Source of the DNA: Allorhizobium undicola ORS 992 = ATCC 700741
GTDB lineage: Bacteria; Pseudomonadota; Alphaproteobacteria; Rhizobiales; Rhizobiaceae
Reading direction: 5' to 3'
Length of the DNA: 64,000 nucleotides
Assembly: GCF_000621665.1 (NCBI RefSeq)
Contig: NZ_JHXQ01000003.1
Coordinates: forward strand, 62,001 to 126,000
Under the pieces are notes generated by a model. That model saw only the letters and a program-made list of their open reading frames with translations, searched no databases and had not been told where the DNA came from. The stretch's first letter is position 1, and each line of letters starts with the position of its first letter. Below, piece by piece: positions 34,363 to 43,645 of the stretch. Both the position numbers and the translations under genes were made by a program.

Positions 34363-36339
34363 ATGACTCTACGAATTTCTGCCCGCTTGATGGTGATGGC
34401 CGCAGCGGCCATTGCCCTCGTCGTTTCCCTGGGTATCTTCGGGTATAATCAGATTTCGGTCGTCTTCTCCGCAGCCTCGGATACGCGGCAGGTGTGGATG
34501 CCGAGAATGTCCAAGCTGGATGGCATCCAGTTCACGATGCTGCGTTATCATACGACCACCATCCGCAAGACGATTGCCACCGATCCGGCTGAAATAAAGG
34601 GGCTGGATGACGAATTTTCGGAAATGGATGCCTCCATTCCGAAGACCTATGCCAGTTTTCGGGCTTCGCTGCTGAATGACCGCGAGCGTCAGCTCTGGTC
34701 GAACTTCGAGGCGAAGTGGGCGCTTTACCTGCAAGCCCGCAAGGCGATCATGGATGCGGTGGCGGCCAACGATCGCACCGCCGCCGTGGCCGCCATTGCG
34801 CCTGCCCGTCAGCCGCTGGTCGATTCTTTCATGGCTCTTGGCGAGGTCATCAAGGCCAATGACGAGGGCGCAAGCAAGTCTGCGGCCGCCGCCCAGGCTG
34901 CCTATGACAGTTCATCGCGCTTCAGCCTCGGGCTTATCGTTCTTGGCGTCGTGCTGATGGTCGCTTTCGCGTTCTGGATCATTTCCAGTGTATCGCGGCC
35001 CATTTCCCGCATGACCCGCGTCATGCTGCAAATCGTCGATGGCAAGCTGGATGTGACGGTGCCCGATGCCCATCGCAAGGATGAAGTCGGTGATATGGCA
35101 GGCGCCGTCGAGGTCATGCGCCAGTCTTCCCTTGCCCGGCTGCGGCTGGAGGCAGAGGCCACGGAAAATCGTCAGAACGCCGAACGCGAGCGGGCCGAAG
35201 TGCAGCGCCGGGCCGAGGAAGATGCCGAGCGCCGGCTGAACGAGGCAACCGGCTCTCTGGCGAATGCCCTGAAGCGTCTTGCTGCCTGCGACCTTCTGTG
35301 CGAGATCGACCAGCAGTTTGCGCCGCAATTCGAAGGGCTTCGGCACGACTTCAACACCTCCGTCAGCCAGTTGCGCTCCGTGCTTCTGGCGGTGGGGCAG
35401 GTGGGGCAAGGCGTTGCCAATGGCAGTGGCGAAATCTCGCAGGCCTCCGACAATCTGGCCAGGCGCACCGAGCAGCAGGCCGCTTCGCTGGAAGAAACGG
35501 CGGCAGCCCTGGAGCAGATCACGTCCAACGTGCAATCCACGTCGAAGCGAACCGGCGAGGCCCGCAATCTGGTGCAGAATGCCCGCCAGCACGCCGAACA
35601 TTCCGCCGTGGTCGTCAATAATGCGGTTGCCGCCATGGAGCGTATCGAACACGCTTCCCGCCAGATCAGCCAGATTATCGGGGTGATCGATGAAATTGCC
35701 TTCCAGACCAATCTTCTGGCGCTGAATGCGGGCGTGGAAGCTGCGCGCGCTGGCGAGGCGGGCAAGGGCTTTGCGGTGGTCGCACAGGAAGTGCGCGAGC
35801 TTGCCCAGCGTTCGGCCAATGCCGCCAAGGAAATCAAGGCGCTCATCGGCAATTCGGAAGCGGCTGTCAGTGAAGGCGTGAAGCTGGTCAACGATACGGG
35901 CGAGGGACTTTCCACCATCGCCAAGGTGGTGGAGGACATGAACCATCACATGGACGCCATCTCCTCGGCGGCGCAGGAACAGGCCACGGGTCTGGCAGAG
36001 GTCAATGTGGCCGTCAACCACATGGATCAGGCTACGCAGCAAAACGCCGCCATGGTCGAGGAAATGAATGCAGCAGGGGCGGGTCTTGCTCAGGAGAGCC
36101 GCAAGCTGGCAGAGCTTCTGGCACGGTTCAGTACGGGTGGTCAGGTTTCGCGCCCGGCTGCGTCTGTGTCCGCTCCGGCTCCGGCGGCTACCCCGGCGCC
36201 CAAGCGCCCGGCCGCCCGCCAGCCCGCCGCCGCCCCGGTATCGGCAGCTTCTGCACGGCCTGCCTCTGCCCGCCGCCCCGCCGCGCCTGTCTCTCACGGC
36301 AATGCCGCCGTGGCGCAGGACCAATGGGAAGAATTCTGA
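34363..36339 (+). CDS. Methyl-accepting chemotaxis protein with C-terminal CheR/CheB-docking pentapeptide
   Basis: Transmembrane chemoreceptor of 658 aa. TM1 at about 9-28, a ~155-residue periplasmic four-helix-bundle-like sensor, TM2 at about 187-208, HAMP at 209-262, a second HAMP-like stretch, then the MCP domain with [22 protein letters not shown] Pro/Ala-rich linker of ~60 residues ([17 protein letters not shown]) leads to the end QDQWEEF, which fits the xWxxF tether recognised by CheR and CheB. The start is the ATG at 34363 after TTGGGGCG; a TTG at 34351 is also in frame. Ligand unknown. Confidence 0.93.
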   Translation: MTLRISARLMVMAAAAIALVVSLGIFGYNQISVVFSAASDTRQVWMPRMSKLDGIQFTMLRYHTTTIRKTIATDPAEIKGLDDEFSEMDASIPKTYASFRASLLNDRERQLWSNFEAKWALYLQARKAIMDAVAANDRTAAVAAIAPARQPLVDSFMALGEVIKANDEGASKSAAAAQAAYDSSSRFSLGLIVLGVVLMVAFAFWIISSVSRPISRMTRVMLQIVDGKLDVTVPDAHRKDEVGDMAGAVEVMRQSSLARLRLEAEATENRQNAERERAEVQRRAEEDAERRLNEATGSLANALKRLAACDLLCEIDQQFAPQFEGLRHDFNTSVSQLRSVLLAVGQVGQGVANGSGEISQASDNLARRTEQQAASLEETAAALEQITSNVQSTSKRTGEARNLVQNARQHAEHSAVVVNNAVAAMERIEHASRQISQIIGVIDEIAFQTNLLALNAGVEAARAGEAGKGFAVVAQEVRELAQRSANAAKEIKALIGNSEAAVSEGVKLVNDTGEGLSTIAKVVEDMNHHMDAISSAAQEQATGLAEVNVAVNHMDQATQQNAAMVEEMNAAGAGLAQESRKLAELLARFSTGGQVSRPAASVSAPAPAATPAPKRPAARQPAAAPVSAASARPASARRPAAPVSHGNAAVAQDQWEEF

Positions 36340-36477
36340 GGCGCGTCCCGGCTTGCATGATCTTGCTTGCGTTCATTCCGCCGCCTTCCGGGGCGGCGGA
36401 ATTGCGCGGGGAGGGGAACTTTCGCGCCAGCTCGCTGTTCAACCGCAGGTCCGTCCGTGCGCTCCTGCGAGGTTCCC

Positions 36478-38268
36478 TTGTCGAAAATGCCAGCTCCCCC
36501 GATCTTTGGTCCCGTTCTCGATGAAGGGGGCGTTACCTTTTCCTTGTGGGCGCCTTCGAAGCCCGATGTTCGGCTCAAAATTGAAGATCGTGCGCCCATG
36601 GCAATGCTGCGTCACGACGACGGATGGCACAGGTTGCGGGTGGAAGGCGTGGGAGCGGGCGCCAGATACCGCTTTCAGATCGGCGATCTTCTCGTGCCCG
36701 ATCCGGGCTCCCGCTTCCAGCCCGAGGACGTGCATGGGCCAAGCGAGGTTATCGACACAGGCTTTTCGTGGAAGGCTGGCGATTGGCGCGGGCTGCCTTG
36801 GGAAGAGACGATTTTTTACGAGTTGCATATCGGCACCTTCAGCCCGGAAGGCAGTTTTCGGGGCGCCATGGACAGGCTTGACCATCTCGTGGAGCTTGGC
36901 GTAACGGCCCTGCAAATCATGCCGCTTGCCGATTTTCACGGGCTGCGGAACTGGGGCTATGATGGCGTGCTGCCCTATGCGCCCGACAGCAGCTATGGCA
37001 GGCCGGAGGACCTGGCAGCGCTGGTGGATGCGGCCCATGAGCGCGGAATGCAGGTGTTTCTGGATGTCGTTTACAATCATCTGGGGCCGGAGGGAAACTA
37101 TCTGCCTGCCTATTCGCCCTTTCTGACCGACCGGCACAGCACGGCCTGGGGCGATGCGATCAATTACGATGGAGGGGATGCGCGTCCCGTTCGGGAATGG
37201 GCGATCGGCAATGCGATGTTCTGGCTGGAAACCTACCGCTTCGACGGACTGCGGTTCGATGCCGTTCACGCCATAGAAGACACAAGTGGAGAGCATCTGC
37301 TGGTGGAGATGGCAAGGCGCATCCGAAAAACCTTCGTGGACCGGCATATCCATCTGGTGGTGGAGAACGAGGAAAACGACCCCGCTCTGCTGGAGCGCAA
37401 TGGCGATGGTACCGCCGCCCTCTATAATGGGCAATGGAACGACGACATTCACCATGTGCTGCATGTCGCGGCAAGCGGCGAGAATTTTGGCTATTATGCC
37501 GATTATCAGGCAGGGGCGGGCGCAATCGGCAAGGCGCTTTGCGAGGGTTTCGTCTATCAGGGCGAGCATATGCCGCATCGCGGCTCTCCCCGCGGCAGTT
37601 CAAGCGCGCATCTGCCGCCAACGGCCTTCATTTCCTTCATTCAAAACCACGATCAGGTGGGCAATCGCGCCTTTGGCGAGCGCATCACCGAGATCGCCCC
37701 GGCACCTGCCCTTTCCGCCCTCGCGGCAATTTATCTTCTGGCGCCGCAAATCCCGATGATCTTCATGGGCGAGGAATGGGCGGCGTCGAGCCCCTTTCCG
37801 TTCTTCTGCGATATGGGCGATGAACTGAATGGATTGATCCGCGAGGGGCGGCTGAAGGAAATGGCTGGCCTGCCCGGTTTCGACGGTGATGCGGGCAGCC
37901 TTCCGGATCCGATCACCGAGGAAACTTTCCTCTCCGCAAAACTGGACTGGGACGAGCGCTTGCATCCGGCCCACGCCCTCCGGCTTCAGCTTTACAAGGA
38001 GCTCATCGCCCTTCGCAAACGAAAGATCGTGCCGCGCCTTGCCGGCATGGGCGGCCATGCGGGGCGCGCAAATGCAAGCAACGAGATATTGCATGTGGAG
38101 TGGTGGCTGGCAGATGGCAGCCTGCTATCGCTCTATGCCAATCTCACCGACGAAGCCCGCCTTGTGCCAGAAGCCCCGGACGGTGACATTTTGTGGAGCA
38201 ATGTCGAGTGGAATGAAGGCCAGATGCGGCCATGGATGGTGGTCTGGGCCTTGCAGGAAATGACCTGA
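36478..38268 (+). CDS. treZ: Malto-oligosyltrehalose trehalohydrolase
   Basis: GH13 hydrolase of about 596 aa that releases trehalose from maltooligosyl trehalose. It begins with an Ig-like/CBM48 domain (GPVLDEGGVTFSLWAPSKPDV). The catalytic barrel follows, with nucleophile GLRFDAVHAIED near residue 258, acid/base HLVVENEEND near 292 and the third carboxylate FIQNHDQVGNR near 385. The TreZ-specific FYELHIGTFSPEGSF is clear. The likely start is the TTG at 36478 after GCGAGG, or the ATG nine bases later. TreY, the partner that makes its substrate, is not adjacent. Confidence 0.92.
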   Translation: MSKMPAPPIFGPVLDEGGVTFSLWAPSKPDVRLKIEDRAPMAMLRHDDGWHRLRVEGVGAGARYRFQIGDLLVPDPGSRFQPEDVHGPSEVIDTGFSWKAGDWRGLPWEETIFYELHIGTFSPEGSFRGAMDRLDHLVELGVTALQIMPLADFHGLRNWGYDGVLPYAPDSSYGRPEDLAALVDAAHERGMQVFLDVVYNHLGPEGNYLPAYSPFLTDRHSTAWGDAINYDGGDARPVREWAIGNAMFWLETYRFDGLRFDAVHAIEDTSGEHLLVEMARRIRKTFVDRHIHLVVENEENDPALLERNGDGTAALYNGQWNDDIHHVLHVAASGENFGYYADYQAGAGAIGKALCEGFVYQGEHMPHRGSPRGSSSAHLPPTAFISFIQNHDQVGNRAFGERITEIAPAPALSALAAIYLLAPQIPMIFMGEEWAASSPFPFFCDMGDELNGLIREGRLKEMAGLPGFDGDAGSLPDPITEETFLSAKLDWDERLHPAHALRLQLYKELIALRKRKIVPRLAGMGGHAGRANASNEILHVEWWLADGSLLSLYANLTDEARLVPEAPDGDILWSNVEWNEGQMRPWMVVWALQEMT

Positions 38269-38290
38269 GCGTGATGCGCTCCTGATGCTT

Positions 38291-38397
38291 TACAGCGCCG
38301 TGCGTTTTATAAAACGCACAAAGGACGCTGTAACACTTTAAATCTGCTGCATAATTTTCACCTTAAATCGATTCCGATTTAAGGAATTATGCAGTAG
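38291..38397 (-). repeat. Bru-RS-like element between treZ and apaG
   Basis: TTACAGCGCCGTGCG...GAATTATGCAGTA, nearly identical to the other reverse-orientation copies. Confidence 0.93.
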
Positions 38398-38403
38398 GGC
38401 CTT

Positions 38404-38461
38404 TGTTTGCCCGCATTTCCAGACGGAAAACCGTGACTACATATTTCCTGAAAATGCTTTA
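38404..38461 (-). repeat. GCATTTTC-family repeat ending at the apaG stop
   Basis: GTTTGCCCGCATTTCCAGACGG through TTCCTGAAAATGCTTTA. The last three bases are the reverse complement of the apaG TAA. Confidence 0.8.
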
Positions 38462-38851
38462 GTTCAGCACGCGGCGCAGGTTGGGCGTATCCAGTGAAAA
38501 GGCGGGAATGGCAACATTGAAGGTTTCGCCACTATCCGTCACCATCTGGTAGTGACCGAACATCATGCCAGAAGGAGTATCGAGCGGGCAGCCCGACGAA
38601 TATTCGTAGGTTTCTCCCGGCACGAGGCGCGGTTGCTCGCCAATCACGCCTGGACCGCTAACCTCATCGACCTGACCGTTTTCGTCGGTAATATGCCAGT
38701 AGCGATGGGTGAGCCGCACGGCGATTGCGGAACGATTGGTTATGACGATCCTGTAGCCCCATACGAAGCGGCTGTCTTCCGGGTCCGATTGTTCGGGCAG
38801 GTAGTAAGGCTCTACGCTTACCTCAATGTCCCGGGTCAAGGCGCGGTACAT
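38459..38851 (-). CDS. apaG: ApaG (Co2+/Mg2+ efflux-associated) protein
   Basis: 130 aa, single fibronectin-III-like domain. [58 protein letters not shown] and [19 protein letters not shown] are family hallmarks. ApaG is associated with magnesium/cobalt homeostasis, but its molecular role is unclear. The ATG at 38851 gives the family's normal length; ATGs at 38860 and 38890 are alternatives. Its TAA is supplied by the adjoining repeat. Confidence 0.94.
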   Translation of the reverse strand: MYRALTRDIEVSVEPYYLPEQSDPEDSRFVWGYRIVITNRSAIAVRLTHRYWHITDENGQVDEVSGPGVIGEQPRLVPGETYEYSSGCPLDTPSGMMFGHYQMVTDSGETFNVAIPAFSLDTPNLRRVLN

Positions 38852-39158
38852 GTGTGGCATATTCTCAACGCTTTCAGCGGCAGCAAACATCGGCAGGACC
38901 GACCATATCTTTCGGTTTTACGGTTTTTTTACGATATCGTCGCCAGCTCGGCAATGTCTCTCCAATGGAATGACAGGGGCATTGGCGAACTGGAAAGAAA
39001 GGGGCGTGATAGCCCTATCTTTCCCAATAGGCGACGTCAGCGCTTAATTTAGGGTAAAAAATCCGAAAGATATTCAAAAATCTGTTCATAGCCGCCGCAG
39101 AGCCTGAGCTGGCACAGGGTTCAAATACCGGCGCCCGCGCCGCCCTGCGAAGAGGCCA

Positions 39159-39193
39159 GAGGCTGTCAGGCTCGCTTTGACCCTGACAGCCTC
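39159..39193. terminator. Strong stem-loop downstream of the fasciclin gene
   Basis: Perfect 12 bp arms GAGGCTGTCAGG and CCTGACAGCCTC with an 11-base loop, about 60 bases past the stop of the fasciclin gene. No T-run follows on either strand, so it may stabilise the mRNA end rather than terminate by itself. The rest of 38852-39255 shows no gene. Confidence 0.5.
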
Positions 39194-39255
39194 GACATCA
39201 CAAAAGCCGGCTCAGTCCGGTTCTGACATGGTCCGGTTCTGGCACGGTTGCGCCG

Positions 39256-39810
39256 TTACATTTTCGGCAGCAGAACATGGTCAACGACATGGATGACGCC
39301 GTTGGACTGTTTCACGTCGGCAATGGTGACATGCGCCACGCCACCGGCTTCGTCTGTCAGCGTGATCTTTCCAGCCTTTTCCTTGGCCTTGAGTACGCAG
39401 CCGCCAACGGTCTTCACATCGTGTTCGCCGCCATCATCCTTGATCATCTTGGCGAGCGCGGACGACATGACATCGGCTGCAACCACATGACAGGTGAGAA
39501 CCTTGGTGAGCTTTTCCTTGTTTTCCGGCTTCAGCAAAGTATCGACCGTGCCCTTGGGCAGCTTGTCGAAAGCTTCATTGGTCGGAGCAAATACGGTGAA
39601 GGGGCCTTTGCCTTCCAGGGTCTCTACCAATCCGGCCGCCTTGACCGCAGCGACAAGCGTGGTGTGATCCTTCGAATTTGCGGCGTTTTCGACGATGTTG
39701 TTGTTTTCATACATGGCAGCGCCTCCCACCATGGGGTTTTTGGCGAAAGCCGTGCCGCTGATGGCAATCACGGAGGCGAGGGCAAGCAGGCGAAGCCCGT
39801 TCTTTTTCAT
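39256..39810 (-). CDS. Secreted fasciclin (FAS1) domain protein
   Basis: 184 aa. A Sec signal peptide (MKKNGLRLLALASVIAISG...AFA, cleavage near residue 24) precedes one FAS1 domain. That domain includes GPFTVFAPTNEAFDKLPKGT (H1 motif) near 80 and VIHVVDHVLLPKM at the end (H2 motif). Probably periplasmic or surface-exposed and adhesive or matrix-binding; exact ligand unknown. It lies downstream of the anti-sigma and sigma genes on the same strand, separated by a Bru-RS-like repeat, and is a plausible target of that sigma factor, by analogy with mycobacterial SigK. Confidence 0.9.
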   Translation of the reverse strand: MKKNGLRLLALASVIAISGTAFAKNPMVGGAAMYENNNIVENAANSKDHTTLVAAVKAAGLVETLEGKGPFTVFAPTNEAFDKLPKGTVDTLLKPENKEKLTKVLTCHVVAADVMSSALAKMIKDDGGEHDVKTVGGCVLKAKEKAGKITLTDEAGGVAHVTIADVKQSNGVIHVVDHVLLPKM

Positions 39811-39952
39811 GGGTATTTCCTCTTCCTGTCACGTTGAAACGTCCCGGCTTCAGAAGGAGACGATGTCCCCCGCTCAGCCGGAACTGCCTTCAAAGACGTG
39901 CGCAGGCGCAAAAGAGTTTCACCCCACGGGCAAATTTTTGTTCACATTGGCG

Positions 39953-40060
39953 TTACAGCGCCGTGCGTTTTATCGAACGCACAAAGGAAGCTGTAACACT
40001 TTAAATCTGCTGCATAATTTTCACCTTAAATCGATTCCGATTTAAGGAATTATGCAGTAG
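39953..40060 (-). repeat. Bru-RS-like element between fasciclin and anti-sigma genes
   Basis: GTTACAGCGCCGTGCG...GGAATTATGCAGTAG. A short inverted GGTCAAAACTCA...GGGTTTTGACC sits just beyond (40060-40093). Confidence 0.92.
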
Positions 40061-40091
40061 GGTCAAAACTCAATCAGGATGGGTTTTGACC

Positions 40092-40817
40092 CTACAGCGC
40101 GTGCAATTTGCCGGATGCGATGACGGGGCCGGTGGCATGTCCGGTCGGTGAGCCGCCAAGCGGTTCGATGCTGACGGCAAAGATCATGCCTTCGCGCACC
40201 TGACGGCGCAGCTTTTCAGGCACGATCACACGGCCTTCGCCCGATTGCGGCAGAATGCCCAGCGAACGCGCGGGCTTGTCGCCCTCGATCACCCAGAGTT
40301 CCAGGGATTTCGCCCCGACATCGGATGGCGCCGCCGGGGTCACGCTCAGGCTGCCGGTCATGCGGTCGAAACTGGCGACCAGGGTGAAAGGCCGGTTTGC
40401 GGCGCCAAGATCGGCCACGAGCGGCGCGCTGTGGAAATGCTTGTCCCACAAGCCGAATTCAACGCCCGCAAAGGTCGCCATACCGATGACGCTGACCAGC
40501 GCCAGAGTTCGCCAGAGTAAAAGCGAGTTCCACAGCGTTGACGTTGCGCGCGGGCCGGAAGGTCGGCTTCGGTTGCCGCCAATCTGTGCCTCCACCTGGG
40601 AAAAGGTCAGGGGCGGCGGCTGTTCCGGCTCGTAATCCTCATTGAAACTGGCGAGGTTCTCCTCCCAGCGATGCACGATGGCGGCAAATTGCCGATCCTT
40701 GCGAATGCGGGCTTCCACGCGCTTGCGATCCTCCAATGCAAGCACACCCAGCACATATTCGCCCGCCAGAACTTCGTCCCGCGAGCGTCCTCCCTTGCTT
40801 TGATCCGGTGTCGTCAT
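40092..40817 (-). CDS. RskA-family transmembrane anti-sigma factor
   Basis: 241 aa. An N-terminal anti-sigma domain (RDEVLAGEYVLGVLALEDRKRVEARI; then FAAIVHRWEENLASFNEDYEP) is followed by one transmembrane helix (TLALVSVIGMATFAGVEFGLW, about 107-127). A periplasmic RskA-like domain ends ELWVIEGDKPARSLG...PLGGSPTGHATGPVIASGKL. GSPTGxPTGPVLxxGxL is characteristic of the anti-sigma-K family. Its ATG overlaps the sigma stop (ATGA at 40814-40817), so the two are made together. It is expected to hold the sigma factor inactive until an envelope signal triggers its cleavage. Confidence 0.9.
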   Translation of the reverse strand: MTTPDQSKGGRSRDEVLAGEYVLGVLALEDRKRVEARIRKDRQFAAIVHRWEENLASFNEDYEPEQPPPLTFSQVEAQIGGNRSRPSGPRATSTLWNSLLLWRTLALVSVIGMATFAGVEFGLWDKHFHSAPLVADLGAANRPFTLVASFDRMTGSLSVTPAAPSDVGAKSLELWVIEGDKPARSLGILPQSGEGRVIVPEKLRRQVREGMIFAVSIEPLGGSPTGHATGPVIASGKLHAL

Positions 40818-41350
40818 CTGTCCATGCACTCTCTCAACGTCAGTAGACTGCGCCGCAGCCACGTGCGCATCGTGTTCAGCGGTACATTATGGTGATCCGC
40901 CAGTTCGCGATAGCTGAGCCCCTCCACATAGGCTTGCCTTACGGCAGCTGCACGCGAAGCTTCCAACGCTTCCATGCAGGTGTCAATGCGCTTTCCTTCC
41001 CCGGCCCAGTGCAGCGCCGTTTCAGGGTCATGGCCGGGATCGGCAATGTCGGCGGCCTCCTCGATTTCCACTGTCGCCATCTGGCGGCGCCGCAGGCGAT
41101 CGAGACAATGATGCCGGGCCACGGCAAATAGCCATGGCCATGCGCCCTGACCGCTGCCCGCAAAGCCTGCCGCACCTTGCCAGATGCGGACGTAAACCTC
41201 CTGCAAGGCATCTTCGGCATCGCTCCGGCGCTTCAGCATCCGCAGACACACTCCAAAAAGCTTCGGGCTGGTGAGGCGGTAAAGTTCGCGAAAGGCGGCC
41301 TGCTGCTTCAGGCCAACTCTTGCCAGCAATGCTGCTATTGTCTCGCTCAT
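40814..41350 (-). CDS. ECF sigma factor (SigK-like)
   Basis: 178 aa sigma-70 family member with region 2 (FRELYRLTSPKLFGVCLRML...DAEDALQEVYVRIW) and region 4 (AVRQAYVEGLSYRELADHHNVPLNTMRTWLRRSL). It lacks region 3, as ECF factors do. The start at 41350 is preceded by GGGAAGAGG; the frame is open 27 bases upstream. A 28 bp palindrome lies 35 bases upstream. The pair with the RskA-like gene, and the fasciclin gene downstream, define its probable regulon. Confidence 0.92.
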   Translation of the reverse strand: MSETIAALLARVGLKQQAAFRELYRLTSPKLFGVCLRMLKRRSDAEDALQEVYVRIWQGAAGFAGSGQGAWPWLFAVARHHCLDRLRRRQMATVEIEEAADIADPGHDPETALHWAGEGKRIDTCMEALEASRAAAVRQAYVEGLSYRELADHHNVPLNTMRTWLRRSLLTLRECMDR

Positions 41351-41384
41351 CCTCTTCCCGTCCCTGTTTCGGCGCATTTGCGTG

Positions 41385-41412
41385 GAATTGCCAAGGCCTG
41401 CCTTGGCAATTC
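41385..41412. promoter_or_regulatory. Perfect palindrome upstream of the ECF sigma gene
   Basis: Arms GAATTGCCAAGGC (41385-41397) and GCCTTGGCAATTC (41400-41412), 13 of 13 bases matching around a CT spacer. It lies in the divergent region between the sigma gene and argB. It could be an operator for either gene or a strong hairpin in the sigma transcript. Confidence 0.6.
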
Positions 41413-41504
41413 GGCGGAAGAGCCCAAGTGGATTATTCCCTCCCGGCGATTCTTCCGTTAAAAGGCGCCGGACATCCGCATAGAATCCGACGAAGGAATT
41501 GCTT

Positions 41505-42392
41505 ATGAGCGCCTCTGAAAGCGAAATTCAGGCCCGCCTGCTGGCCCAGGCACTGCCTTTCATGCAGCGTTACGAGAACAAGACCATCGTTGTGAAATAT
41601 GGCGGACACGCCATGGGCAACCCGGAACTGGGCAAAATCTTTGCCGAGGATATAGCGCTTCTCAAGCAATCGGGCGTCAACCCCATCGTCGTGCATGGCG
41701 GCGGGCCGCAGATCGGCGCGATGCTGGCGAAAATGGGCATCGAATCGAAATTCGAAGGCGGTCTGCGCGTCACCGACCAGAAAACCGTCGAAATCGTCGA
41801 GATGGTTCTGGCAGGCTCGATCAACAAGGAAATCGTTGCGCTCATCAACCAGACGGGTGAATGGGCCATTGGTCTTTGCGGCAAAGACGGCAACATGGTC
41901 TTTGCCGAAAAGGCCAAGAAGACCGTAACCGATCCCGATTCCAATATCGAACGCGTGCTGGATCTCGGTTTCGTCGGCGAGGTGGTCGAGGTGGACCGCA
42001 CGCTGCTCGATCTGCTTGCCAAATCCGAGATGATTCCGGTGATCGCGCCGGTGGCGCCCGGCCGGGACGGACACACCTACAATATCAATGCCGACACTTT
42101 CGCAGGCGCCATTGCCGGGGCGCTGCGCGCCGACCGCCTGTTGTTCCTGACGGATGTGCCGGGTGTGCTGAACAAGCAGGGCGAGCTTATCAAGGAATTG
42201 TCGGTTGCCGAAGCACGCGCGCTCATCAAGGACGGCACGATCTCCGGCGGCATGATCCCCAAGGTGGAAACCTGCATCGAGGCCATCAATGCGGGCGTGC
42301 AGGGCGTGGTTATCCTGAACGGCAAGACGCCGCATTCGGTGCTGCTGGAAATCTTCACCGAGCATGGCGTGGGAACCTTGCTCGTTCCCTGA
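41505..42392 (+). CDS. argB: Acetylglutamate kinase
   Basis: 295 aa amino-acid kinase, second step of arginine synthesis. [14 protein letters not shown] near residue 29, [16 protein letters not shown] near 64 and the C-terminal [18 protein letters not shown] near 246 are diagnostic. The ATG at 41505 follows AAGGAA by seven bases; a TTG at 41499 is in frame. In many rhizobia argB lies just after yidC-engB; here it stands alone, 22 kb from yidC. Confidence 0.96.
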   Translation: MSASESEIQARLLAQALPFMQRYENKTIVVKYGGHAMGNPELGKIFAEDIALLKQSGVNPIVVHGGGPQIGAMLAKMGIESKFEGGLRVTDQKTVEIVEMVLAGSINKEIVALINQTGEWAIGLCGKDGNMVFAEKAKKTVTDPDSNIERVLDLGFVGEVVEVDRTLLDLLAKSEMIPVIAPVAPGRDGHTYNINADTFAGAIAGALRADRLLFLTDVPGVLNKQGELIKELSVAEARALIKDGTISGGMIPKVETCIEAINAGVQGVVILNGKTPHSVLLEIFTEHGVGTLLVP

Positions 42393-42478
42393 TCCGACTT
42401 TTCGGGATCTTCGCGCCAAAATCAGAACCGGCCATGCTTCATGGCCCGGATGCTTCACGGCATTGTAACAAACAATCA

Positions 42479-42513
42479 GCCTTGTCCGTGTTACAATGAA
42501 ACACGGACAAGGC
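42479..42513. terminator. Stem-loop after argB
   Basis: 14 bp perfect arms GCCTTGTCCGTGTT and AACACGGACAAGGC with a 7-base loop, 86 bases past argB. No T-run follows, so factor-independent termination is uncertain. Confidence 0.55.
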
Positions 42514-42533
42514 AATCGCGGGAAAAATCCCTT

Positions 42534-42636
42534 AGAGCGGTTCATTGTTTCATGGAGACATTGAACCGCTCTAACTATCTGTTTTTACGCATTTTCAGAC
42601 GGAAAACCGGCTTCCACTTTTCCTGAAAATGCTCTA
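42534..42636 (+). repeat. Intact GAGCGGTTCATTG...GAAAATGCTCTA repeat
   Basis: AGAGCGGTTCATTGTTTC, an inverted TTGAACCGCTCT, then TGTTTTTACGCATTTTCAGA, GGAAAACCGGCTTCC and TGAAAATGCTCTA. The final CTA is the complement of the rbsK stop. Confidence 0.9.
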
Positions 42637-43533
42637 AAGGTGCGGCTCGACGTCGCTGGCCGACGGAATGGCCGGTTGGGCGCCCGCTTTCAGGCAGGCC
42701 AATGACCCGGCAACCGCCGCCCTGCGCAGCGCGGCTTCGAATTCCATGCCCGCATCGACGCTGGCGGCAAGATAGCCGCAGAACGTATCTCCTGCTCCGA
42801 CGGTATCGACGGGTTCGATCTTGAGGCCCTTGGCCCGCACGATCTGCCCGTCGCGAATGGCCATGACGCCGTCTGCCCCAAGCGTGATGATCAACGTCTG
42901 GCCGGATTGGGCATGAAGGCGCTTCAGCGCGGCTTCACGCTCGCTGTTCCCCAAACCGGTTTCACCTGCCAGCCGTTCGAATTCGGTTTCGTTGGCGATC
43001 ACCATATCGGCAAGCCCGCCCAGCCTTGCGGCATCCTCCGTCAGCGGAGCGAGGTTCAGGATCGTGCGAATGCCCGCAGCTTTCGCCTCGATAAGCGCCG
43101 TCTCGACGGCATCGGCGGGAATTTCGAGTTGCAGAACCAGACTGTCATTGCCGGTCATGGCCTTGACGGTTGCGGAGGCATCCGCGCTGGTGACACTGGC
43201 ATTTGCTGCCGGAATGACGGTAATCATGTTTTCGCCGTCCTGTTCAACGAGAATGAGCGCCGTTCCGGTCGGGCCTTCCACCGTCCTAACGCTGGTCAGA
43301 TCGGTACCGGCCTGCCGAAGCAATTCCAGGGAAGGGGCGGCAAACTGGTCCGCGCCGACCGCGCCGACCATCCGCACCTCGGCCCCCGCTCTTCTGGCAG
43401 CCAAGGCCTGATTGGCGCCCTTGCCGCCCGCAGCCGTGGCAAAGCCGGTTCCCGCTACCGTTTCGCCGGGCTTGGGCAGGCGAGTCGTGGTCGCAATGAG
43501 GTCCATGTTGATGGAACCAAAAACCGTAATCAT
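42634..43533 (-). CDS. rbsK: Ribokinase-like PfkB family sugar kinase
   Basis: 299 aa carbohydrate kinase. N-terminal ITVFGSINMDLIATTTRLPKPGETV, the GGKGANQALAARRAGAEV box near residue 39, and the C-terminal PfkB signature VDTVGAGDTFCGYLAAS near 247 with catalytic Asp. These match ribokinase better than fructokinase, but no ribose transporter is adjacent, so substrate is uncertain. ATG at 43533; a GTG at 43536 is in frame. Its TAG stop (42634-42636) belongs to the adjoining repeat. Confidence 0.86.
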   Translation of the reverse strand: MITVFGSINMDLIATTTRLPKPGETVAGTGFATAAGGKGANQALAARRAGAEVRMVGAVGADQFAAPSLELLRQAGTDLTSVRTVEGPTGTALILVEQDGENMITVIPAANASVTSADASATVKAMTGNDSLVLQLEIPADAVETALIEAKAAGIRTILNLAPLTEDAARLGGLADMVIANETEFERLAGETGLGNSEREAALKRLHAQSGQTLIITLGADGVMAIRDGQIVRAKGLKIEPVDTVGAGDTFCGYLAASVDAGMEFEAALRRAAVAGSLACLKAGAQPAIPSASDVEPHL

Positions 43534-43645
43534 CACTAGTCTCCCGAAACTGGCTGGCGCATCGGCCTCTTGGCCTGAGCCCGTCTGCTGCCGCGTATTC
43601 TCGCAACATGCTTATGTGTGTAAACGACCGCGGGGTTCCATAAAG

